A program made the position numbers and the translations under genes. The notes under the pieces were generated by a model, which worked only from the letters and a program-made list of their open reading frames with translations, did no database searches and had not been told where the DNA came from. Positions 1 through 4,812 of a DNA stretch of 5,409 nt are shown piece after piece. Every line of letters begins with the position of its first letter. Position 1 is the stretch's first letter. This stretch comes from an uncultured Spirochaetaceae bacterium (GTDB taxonomy: Bacteria; Spirochaetota; Spirochaetia; Treponematales; Treponemataceae), in contig CACYDQ010000502.1 of the NCBI GenBank assembly GCA_902773215.1, forward strand, positions 1 through 5,409, read 5' to 3'.

Positions 1-240
1 CATCCTTACACGCGCTCGCTGATTTCCGCCGTTCCGATTGCCGATCCCCGGACGGCGCGGGCGAACAAGCGGATTGTCCTGCAGGGCGACGTGCCTTCTC
101 CGCTCAACCCGCCGTCGGGCTGTCCCTTCCGGACCCGCTGTCCCTATGCGGACGGATTGTGTGCGGAACAGAAGCCTGCGTTCCGGGAAATCGGCAGCGG
201 CCACTATGCTGCCTGCCACCATCTGGACAGGCTCAATTAG
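1..240 (+). CDS. oppF: Peptide ABC transporter ATP-binding protein, C-terminal end (OppF/DppF type, 5'-partial)
   Basis: Only the last 79 residues are in the window; the Walker A, Walker B and signature motifs lie upstream. The visible part is the oligopeptide-transporter C-terminal extension: it opens with [16 protein letters not shown], runs through [15 protein letters not shown], and ends in a Cys-rich tail. GDVPSP-x-NPPSGC is more typical of OppF/DppF than of OppD/DppD. Four Cys stand at visible residues 41, 47, 54 and 72 (C-x5-C-x6-C, then C in AACHH). In related peptide-transporter ATPases the equivalent cysteines have been shown to hold an iron-sulfur cluster, so the same is possible here. 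By family, the protein sits on the inner face of the cytoplasmic membrane and hydrolyses ATP to power peptide import. It is followed after 51 bases by an oppA-like gene, which fits one operon. The family call is secure; OppF versus DppF cannot be separated, nor can the substrate range be told. Confidence 0.93.
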   Translation, partial: HPYTRSLISAVPIADPRTARANKRIVLQGDVPSPLNPPSGCPFRTRCPYADGLCAEQKPAFREIGSGHYAACHHLDRLN

Positions 241-277
241 TGACTAAGTCCTTCCGCGCCACAGGCGGCAGGGACAT

Positions 278-282
278 GGAGG
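278..282 (+). promoter_or_regulatory. Ribosome binding site of oppA
   Basis: GGAGG lies 9 bases before the ATG at 292. It selects this ATG over the in-frame ATG at 298 (Met3). No clear -10/-35 pair is visible in the 51-base gap after oppF, so oppA is probably read from an upstream promoter. Confidence 0.8.
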
Positions 283-291
283 ATATATAGT

Positions 292-1950
292 ATGAAGATG
301 AAACTGACTGCGTTGGTTTCTGCGGTTGTTATGGCTGGCCTTTTGGCATCCTGCGGCGGAAAGAAGGATACCCCCGCTTCTGGGAACGCCGGGAACGCCC
401 AGGAGGGCGCGAAGAAAGGTTCTGTATTGCATGTCCAGGTGGGACCTTCCCCCGAGACGATTGACCCTGCGCTCAACAGCGCCGTTGACGGCTCGAACAT
501 GATTATCCACGCCTTCGAGGGCCTGCTCAAGTTTGACCGCGACAACAGCATCGTCGCCGGCCTTGCCGAGAAGTGGGAGCAGTCCTCCGACGGCCTGACC
601 TGGACCTTCCACCTGAGACCGGACCTCAAGTGGTCCGACGGTTCTCCCCTGACCGCCGAGGATTTCGTCTATACATGGAAGCGCGTTGCCGACCCGAATA
701 CGGCCGCCCCCTATGGCTATGACCTTTTGAACTTGGTCGTCGGATTCGACAAGGCGTCCCAGGGCGATCTGGACGCGCTCGGCGTGGAGGCCCCCGATGC
801 GAACACCTTCGTCGTGCACCTGACCAACCCCTGCATCTTCTTTGACAAGATCGCGGCTTTCGCCGTCCTCGTCCCCGTGCAGAAGAAGACCATAGAGGCG
901 AACGGCGACGGCTGGGCGCTCAAGCCCGAGACCTACGTCACGGACGGCCCCTACTACATGACCGAGTTCACCGACGGCTCGCAGATTGTCTTTACCAAGA
1001 ACCCCTACTACTGGGATGCGGCGCACATCACCTTTGACCAGATTGTCTGGCACCTGATCGAGGACGCGAACACCTCGTACAACGCCTACAACCAGGACAC
1101 GCTCCAGATGATAAAGGACGTTCCCACCGAGGAAATCCCCTCCCTGCGCAATGGCGGCGAGTTCTACCTGGAGCCGCTCATGGGAACCTACTACGTCACC
1201 TTCAACACGCAGAAGGCCCCCTTCAACAACCAGAAGGTGCGCGAGGCCCTCTCGCTCGCGATTGACCGCAAGTACGTCGCCGAGACGGTCATGCAGGGAA
1301 CCTATACCCCCGCCAAGAACTTCGTCGGCCCCGGCGTTTCCGACGCGACGCCCGGCTCCTCATTCGAGCAGGTGACCAAGCAGAAGTACGGCGACCACTT
1401 TGACACCGACAACTATGCCGCAAGCCTCGCCACGGCCAAGAAGCTGCTCGCCGAGGCGGGCTACCCGGACGGAAAGGGCTTCCCCGCCTTCGAGTACCTG
1501 ACCAACGATGCCGCCTACCACAAGGCGGTCGCGGAGTATCTGCAGGCAGCCTGGGCCGAGCTGGGCCTGACGATGAACGTCAACATCCAGGAATGGAAGA
1601 CCGTCACCGCCGACCGCCGCTCGGGCAACTTCGACGTGGCCCGCAACGGCTGGGTATACGACTGGGACGATCCTTCCAACATGATCAACCTGCTGGAGAC
1701 CGGCAACGGCAACAACGACGGAAAGTATTCCTCCAAGGAATTCGACAAGTTCGTTGACATGGCCCGCAACGAGACCGACGTCGCCAAGCACTACGACTAC
1801 CTGCACCAGGCGGAGCAGGTCCTGCTGAAGGACGCGGCGATGGCCCCGGTCGCCTGCTACACCGAGTTCTGGCTGCAGAAGCCGAACCTCAAGGGAACCT
1901 GGCACTCTCCCTACGGCTACTGGTACTTCATGTACGGAAGCCTGGAGTAG
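292..1950 (+). CDS. oppA: Peptide ABC transporter substrate-binding lipoprotein (OppA-like)
   Basis: This 552-residue protein is an extracytoplasmic solute-binding protein of family 5 (SBP_bac_5), which captures peptides and hands them to the OppBC permease. It starts with a lipoprotein signal peptide: MKMK, a hydrophobic core, and lipobox L-A-S-C with lipid Cys21. Ser before the Cys is a relaxed lipobox, as often seen in spirochaetes. The family signature is clear at about residues 93-131 (EKWEQSSDGLTWTFHLRP, then LKWSDGSPLTAEDFVYTWKR). Further family landmarks are KVREALSLAIDRKYV in the middle, FDVARNGWVYDWDDPSNMI in the second lobe, and a C-terminal AEQVLLKDAAMAPVACYTEFW stretch. The length is normal for OppA (about 540) and the gene is intact. 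It follows oppF by 51 bases and is closed by a strong terminator at 2009-2053. The ligand cannot be told from sequence; nickel or other non-peptide ligands are known in the wider family, but the similarity here is to oligopeptide binders. Confidence 0.95.
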   Translation: MKMKLTALVSAVVMAGLLASCGGKKDTPASGNAGNAQEGAKKGSVLHVQVGPSPETIDPALNSAVDGSNMIIHAFEGLLKFDRDNSIVAGLAEKWEQSSDGLTWTFHLRPDLKWSDGSPLTAEDFVYTWKRVADPNTAAPYGYDLLNLVVGFDKASQGDLDALGVEAPDANTFVVHLTNPCIFFDKIAAFAVLVPVQKKTIEANGDGWALKPETYVTDGPYYMTEFTDGSQIVFTKNPYYWDAAHITFDQIVWHLIEDANTSYNAYNQDTLQMIKDVPTEEIPSLRNGGEFYLEPLMGTYYVTFNTQKAPFNNQKVREALSLAIDRKYVAETVMQGTYTPAKNFVGPGVSDATPGSSFEQVTKQKYGDHFDTDNYAASLATAKKLLAEAGYPDGKGFPAFEYLTNDAAYHKAVAEYLQAAWAELGLTMNVNIQEWKTVTADRRSGNFDVARNGWVYDWDDPSNMINLLETGNGNNDGKYSSKEFDKFVDMARNETDVAKHYDYLHQAEQVLLKDAAMAPVACYTEFWLQKPNLKGTWHSPYGYWYFMYGSLE

Positions 1951-1959
1951 GGGGCATTC

Positions 1960-1978
1960 GCCGGGAGCTCGTTCCGGC
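1960..1978 (+). other. Stem-loop just after the oppA stop
   Basis: GCCGG at 1960-1964 pairs with CCGGC at 1974-1978. The stem extends inward by one G-T wobble and one A-T pair, giving seven pairs around a 5-base loop. No T-run follows, so it is not a classical terminator. It could shield the oppA mRNA 3' end or add to the stronger terminator 30 bases downstream. Confidence 0.45.
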
Positions 1979-2008
1979 AGGCCGCCCCGGCTGAATTAGC
2001 ACGGAAGC

Positions 2009-2053
2009 AATCCCCCGCAGCTGAGCCGATGCCCAGATGCGGGGGATTTTTTT
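2009..2053 (+). terminator. Intrinsic terminator of the opp unit
   Basis: AATCCCCCGCA (2009-2019) and TGCGGGGGATT (2038-2048) form a perfect 11-bp GC-rich stem with an 18-base loop. The T-tract at 2047-2053 is seven T long, and its first two T belong to the stem. This is a textbook Rho-independent terminator on the + strand and separates oppA from the lipoprotein gene downstream. It ends one base before the promoter-like element of the next gene. Confidence 0.93.
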
Positions 2054-2054
2054 A

Positions 2055-2085
2055 TATATGCAGGGCCTGCGAATTGTATTATACT
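2055..2085 (+). promoter_or_regulatory. Promoter-like element, copy 1, upstream of the first SH3-like lipoprotein
   Basis: A good -10 hexamer TATACT lies at 2080-2085. At 17-bp spacing the -35 position is TATGCA (2057-2062), which matches TTGACA at only 3 of 6. The 31-bp block is repeated upstream of the next lipoprotein gene (3541-3571) with 28 of 31 bases identical. Between the hexamers, GCAGG-G-CCTGC (2060-2070) is a perfect 5-bp-arm palindrome that could be an operator. The predicted transcription start is near 2091-2093, leaving a 5' leader of only about 10-12 bases. The promoter role is inferred from position and repetition. Confidence 0.65.
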
Positions 2086-2092
2086 ACGGAAT

Positions 2093-2097
2093 GGAGG
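2093..2097 (+). promoter_or_regulatory. Ribosome binding site of the first SH3-like lipoprotein gene
   Basis: GGAGG lies 5 bases before the ATG at 2103 and decides this start over in-frame ATGs at 2037, 2058 and 2091. The 2037 ATG lies inside the terminator stem-loop; the 2058 ATG lies inside the promoter element and lacks a Shine-Dalgarno sequence. Confidence 0.75.
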
Positions 2098-2102
2098 CAG
2101 AA

Positions 2103-3401
2103 ATGGAAAGACGGATTTTCGTATTGGCCGTATCCTTGGCCGTGTTCTTTTGCGGCTGCCAAAAAACAGGCCGGGAAAAAACGCCTGCTGCGTTGCCGGA
2201 GCCAGGTCCGGCGGAAAGTAGCCCTGTGGCGGAGATGTCCGAGACTCTTTCCGCAGCCCCGGTGGGACAGGCCGCCCCCGCGGAAATCCCCTCACCGCCG
2301 CCTGTCCGGCTCGGAATGAAGGGCGGGGTCAGTGTCTTTGGCGGGGAAATCTGCCCCGTGCCGGAGGGCTTCAGGAGCCAGAAGTTCAGGATTACCGGGA
2401 TTGACGGGGATTTATCCAGGCCCGACAAGCCCTTTGAGGAAATTTCCATTACGCCCAGCGAGGAAACAGACTTTATCAGCATCAGGCTTCCGGCGGAAGT
2501 ATATGAGGAATATCCTGAGCTGTATGTCGAAGCAGAGCATGACGGCAAGCTTTTCGTCTGTGATGGCGGGGATGCCTTGCAGTTCAGGGAGGAAAGCGAT
2601 TATGACGGTAATCTCATGGGCTATAGTGCCTCCGTCGTGTTCGCGAACCGGAACCTGCATTCCAGGAGCGATGACTGGACGGTGCGCCTGAAAAACCGGA
2701 AAGACAGTACGGTTATCGCTCAGGAAGCCGTAATAAAAGAAGCTCTTCCCTGCGGGTATGCCGTCTATTCCGAAGAATACGAGTCCCCCTTTGTCGAGCC
2801 CGAAAGTTCTTCAGTTGAGCCTGACAAGAAAATGCACATGCTTTACAAGGGGGATATGGCCGTTTTTTCGTATTGCTATCAGTATGATTACAGAAGCAAA
2901 CTGCTGTACGTTCCTTTCCTGGCAGTAAGGGCGGAAGCGGACGGCGATGACGGAGTCCGTTCTTTCGCTTTCTCAATCCGCGAGCCGGGTCAGTATAAGG
3001 TTGATTTTTATGATTCCGCTTCCGGCGAGGCAAGGTATACTTCGGCTTTTGATTATATCAGCGTCGAGGGGAACAAAGGAAACGGATACGGCATGACGGC
3101 CGATGGTGATGCATGGACAGAATGGAAGGTGGATTCTTCGGAAGGACTCTGGCTCAGGAACATGCCATGGGGCGAGAAAATCAGCCTCTTGCCTGACGGA
3201 ATGGTTGTCATCCAGACGGAGAGAACTATGCTCCCATTTTCCGACTGTATTGATGGAGAAGAAGGATTCTGGGTTCCCGTACATATAAAGCTGAGGACGG
3301 ACAGTTATGAGCCAAAGGAAACAAAGGAAGTCTTCTGTGACAACGAAAATGATACGGACGGCTGGGTCTTCTCCGGCTTCCTGACAGGGCCGGATTCCTA
3401 G
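2103..3401 (+). CDS. Putative lipoprotein with C-terminal SH3-like domain
   Basis: This is a 432-residue predicted envelope lipoprotein of unknown function. The signal peptide MERRIFVLAVSLAVFFCGC gives lipid Cys19, with Gly before it. Residues about 20-67 are a Pro/Ala/Glu-rich linker, likely a flexible tether. Residues about 70-340 alternate short beta-strand-like segments with acidic turns and match no family I recognise. The C-terminal domain (about 342-428) resembles bacterial SH3 domains: EGLWLRNMPWGEKISLLPDG at the start, FWVPVHI in the middle, and GWVFSGFL with Trp421 at the end. Such domains usually bind peptides or cell-wall material, but no enzyme domain is attached, so a catalytic role is not suggested. 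ATG 2103 was chosen for its GGAGG site and clean signal peptide. The codon use looks more AT-rich than in oppA or rsmI, which could mean weaker codon selection or a different origin. It is probably a paralogue of the next gene, which has a similar plan and promoter. Confidence 0.85.
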   Translation: MERRIFVLAVSLAVFFCGCQKTGREKTPAALPEPGPAESSPVAEMSETLSAAPVGQAAPAEIPSPPPVRLGMKGGVSVFGGEICPVPEGFRSQKFRITGIDGDLSRPDKPFEEISITPSEETDFISIRLPAEVYEEYPELYVEAEHDGKLFVCDGGDALQFREESDYDGNLMGYSASVVFANRNLHSRSDDWTVRLKNRKDSTVIAQEAVIKEALPCGYAVYSEEYESPFVEPESSSVEPDKKMHMLYKGDMAVFSYCYQYDYRSKLLYVPFLAVRAEADGDDGVRSFAFSIREPGQYKVDFYDSASGEARYTSAFDYISVEGNKGNGYGMTADGDAWTEWKVDSSEGLWLRNMPWGEKISLLPDGMVVIQTERTMLPFSDCIDGEEGFWVPVHIKLRTDSYEPKETKEVFCDNENDTDGWVFSGFLTGPDS

Positions 3402-3417
3402 AGTCCCGTCAGAGGCC
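3375..3417 (+). terminator. Possible weak terminator or 3'-end hairpin spanning the stop codon
   Basis: GGCTTCCTGACAGGG (3375-3389) can pair with CCCGTCAGAGGCC (3405-3417), leaving small bulges and a 15-base loop that contains the TAG stop. No T-run follows directly. It may reduce read-through into the next gene, but it is a weak candidate and partly coding. Confidence 0.3.
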
Positions 3418-3430
3418 GTCCCCCGTAAGA

Positions 3431-3533
3431 TTGTCAGTCTTTTCAGCCAAATGATAAATAATCGGCCAAAGTTTGTCAATATACTGACAATGTTTTGGGG
3501 GAATTATTGTCATTTGCCCGAAAGAAGTGACAA
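3431..3533. repeat. Cluster of five TTGTCA/TGACAA hexamers, possible operator array
   Basis: TTGTCA occurs at 3431-3436, 3473-3478 and 3507-3512, and its complement TGACAA at 3485-3490 and 3528-3533. The pair at 3473-3490 forms an 18-bp dyad, TTGTCA-A-TATA-C-TGACAA, palindromic except for one position pair. Its inner TGTCA-N6-TGACA spacing is like that of CRP/FNR-family sites, although the half-sites differ from those of CRP or FNR. The cluster fills the AT-rich gap upstream of the promoter-like element at 3541-3571, where an activator or repressor of the second lipoprotein gene would bind. The protein involved is unknown. Confidence 0.5.
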
Positions 3534-3540
3534 AGGCCCG

Positions 3541-3571
3541 TATATGCACGGCCTGCGAATTGTGCTATACT
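3541..3571 (+). promoter_or_regulatory. Promoter-like element, copy 2, upstream of the second SH3-like lipoprotein
   Basis: This is a near copy of 2055-2085 (28 of 31 bases identical). The -10 is TATACT at 3566-3571, here preceded by TGC, which makes an extended -10. The -35 position at 17-bp spacing is again the weak TATGCA (3543-3548). The central palindrome of copy 1 is broken here (GCACG-G-CCTGC). The predicted transcription start is near 3578, giving a leader of about 29 bases. The weak -35 and the hexamer cluster just upstream would fit an activator-dependent promoter; this is inference. Confidence 0.68.
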
Positions 3572-3592
3572 CTGTGGCAAAAGAATTTTCAC

Positions 3593-3596
3593 GGAG
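3593..3596 (+). promoter_or_regulatory. Ribosome binding site of the second SH3-like lipoprotein gene
   Basis: GGAG lies 10 bases before the ATG at 3607, at the long end of normal spacing and followed by an A-rich stretch. It favours ATG 3607 over the in-frame ATGs at 3451, 3490 and 3544. The 3544 ATG has a weaker AAAGG at 3532-3536. Confidence 0.6.
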
Positions 3597-3606
3597 AACA
3601 AAAACA

Positions 3607-4698
3607 ATGAAATCACGATTGAGCCTCACGGGACTTTGCATCTGCCGCCGGGTCGGGCAAAATGCAAGGCACAGCACCGGGCGCCGCTATCTGCCCGGCC
3701 GTCTTCTGTCCCGCGCCCTCCTGCTGTGCCTCGGGCTGTGTATGGTGCCGTGTACGATGCTGTCATGCAGAAAGAAGCTGGAGGACATAATCCCGGAAGA
3801 GGTAGTCCCTGAGGCGCAGCTTGCTGCCGCCCCGGAAGCACCGGCCCCGGAACCGGAGGCCGCCCCCGTGCCGCAGGAAGAAATAATCGTCAGGGACACC
3901 CCGAAAGCAGTGGCGGCGGCTCCCTTCCCCCCCGCACAAGAGCCCGACACCAGTGCGGAGGAAGCTCCTGCCGCCCCCAGGCCCGCAGAGAACCCGGACT
4001 ACAAGGGAGGAAACGGCACGATACTGTCCTACGTGGAGTCCGACTGGGTGCGCAAAATCATACGGAAATGCGAGATGGAAGTCACGGTAGGCAGCATGCT
4101 GGAAGACGGCAAGAGAATCGTGTACGGGAGCATGGAAAAGGAGAACCCCGTCGCCACATTGCAGGACGGGGACGAACTTTCAATCCTTCAGCAGTGCACG
4201 CTGGAATACCTGACCGAACCCAAGGATGAATCCGGGAGCGACAGGGGAGACCTCTGGTACAAGATCCGCCTTGCCGACGGCACGGACGGCTGGATAAACG
4301 CGGGCGACGAGTATCTTTACAGCACGACCCCCTATTATGGTAACGCCTATGAGGTTCTGGGAACGATAAGCTCGGGCGGCAGGAACTGGACGGTGCGCAA
4401 GATGGACCAGACCCTCTCCGTGCAGGAGCCCCTGAGCATACGGGACAAGCCGGGCAGCGGCAGCGTCCTGTACACAATCCGCCCCGGAAGTACCGATCCC
4501 GCCCGGACGGACGTCGATGTCACGGCTGTCACGGAGGAGGAGGACACGCAGGACGGAAGGACAGACCGCTGGGTCAAGGTCAGATACAAGGACTACGAGG
4601 GATGGCTTTTCGGCGGCTACCTGTCGTCCGAACGTGGCGGTCCCAAATACGGAGTCCCCGGAGACAGGATTGCATTCGACATGGGCAGAGCGCCCTGA
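3607..4698 (+). CDS. Putative lipoprotein with two SH3-like domains
   Basis: This is a 363-residue predicted envelope lipoprotein of unknown function. The signal region is unusual: a basic N-region of about 36 residues precedes the hydrophobic core ALLLCLGLCMVPCTMLSC, which gives lipid Cys54 with Ser before it. No later start would keep the core, so ATG 3607, with its GGAG, is preferred. Residues about 58-135 are a Pro/Ala/Glu-rich linker. A first SH3-like domain (about 155-235) contains VATLQDGDELSIL, LWYKIRL (Trp217) and DGWIN (Trp229). A second (about 268-340) contains LSIRDKPGSGSVLYTI, RWVKVRYKDYEGWLFGGYLS and Trp333, and is the better match to bacterial SH3. Proteins of this layout are familiar in Treponema-like genomes, but I know of no assigned job. 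It lies 205 bases after the preceding SH3-like lipoprotein and is followed by a stem-loop at 4729-4751. Binding of wall peptide or an envelope partner is plausible by domain type only. Confidence 0.83.
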   Translation: MKSRLSLTGLCICRRVGQNARHSTGRRYLPGRLLSRALLLCLGLCMVPCTMLSCRKKLEDIIPEEVVPEAQLAAAPEAPAPEPEAAPVPQEEIIVRDTPKAVAAAPFPPAQEPDTSAEEAPAAPRPAENPDYKGGNGTILSYVESDWVRKIIRKCEMEVTVGSMLEDGKRIVYGSMEKENPVATLQDGDELSILQQCTLEYLTEPKDESGSDRGDLWYKIRLADGTDGWINAGDEYLYSTTPYYGNAYEVLGTISSGGRNWTVRKMDQTLSVQEPLSIRDKPGSGSVLYTIRPGSTDPARTDVDVTAVTEEEDTQDGRTDRWVKVRYKDYEGWLFGGYLSSERGGPKYGVPGDRIAFDMGRAP

Positions 4699-4728
4699 CC
4701 GGATTCCCGGGCCCCGCAAAAATCACCA

Positions 4729-4751
4729 ACCCCGACGCAGAGCGTCGGGGT
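4729..4751 (+). terminator. Stem-loop, probable terminator after the second lipoprotein gene
   Basis: ACCCCGACGC (4729-4738) and GCGTCGGGGT (4742-4751) form a perfect 10-bp stem with a 3-base AGA loop, 30 bases after the TGA. The + strand then reads ATTAG, so there is no real U-tract. On the minus strand a T5 run (complement of 4718-4722) follows about six bases beyond the stem, so neither direction is classical. It still very likely marks the transcript end before the rsmI promoter. Confidence 0.65.
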
Positions 4752-4777
4752 ATTAGACCCTCGGCATGAATAAAGCC

Positions 4778-4806
4778 TTGCCTAATTCTTTGTTTAACCG
4801 TATAAT
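4778..4806 (+). promoter_or_regulatory. Sigma-70-type promoter of rsmI
   Basis: TTGCCT at 4778-4783 (4 of 6 to TTGACA) is separated by exactly 17 bp from a perfect TATAAT at 4801-4806. The predicted transcription start is about 4812-4814, on the GTG start codon itself. Confidence 0.8.
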
Positions 4807-4812
4807 GGAAGC

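Noticed and set aside
254..268. Short inverted repeat (CGCC-ACA-GGCG) in the oppF-oppA gap
   Set aside because: Only four pairs, with alternative equally weak pairings; it is expected by chance in GC-rich sequence and has no T-run.
237..1905. Several long minus-strand open frames opposite oppA
   Set aside because: They mirror the GC-rich codon pattern of oppA, have low-complexity composition and no recognisable motifs, and the + strand gene is certain.
3431..3462. Additional promoter with TTGTCA as -35 and AATAAT (3457-3462) as -10
   Set aside because: The spacing would be 20 bp; the alternative TAAATA at 18 bp matches only 3 of 6. The hexamer is better explained as part of the repeated cluster.
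3402..3606. Possible small gene in the 205-base gap between the lipoprotein genes
   Set aside because: The only long frame is the in-frame upstream extension of the second lipoprotein, whose first ATGs (3451, 3490) lack ribosome sites; no other small gene is supportable.
3927..3933. Run of seven C in the Pro/Ala-rich linker of the second lipoprotein gene, considered as a phase-variation tract
   Set aside because: Seven is short for frequent slippage, and C-runs are expected in Pro codons; nothing indicates switching.
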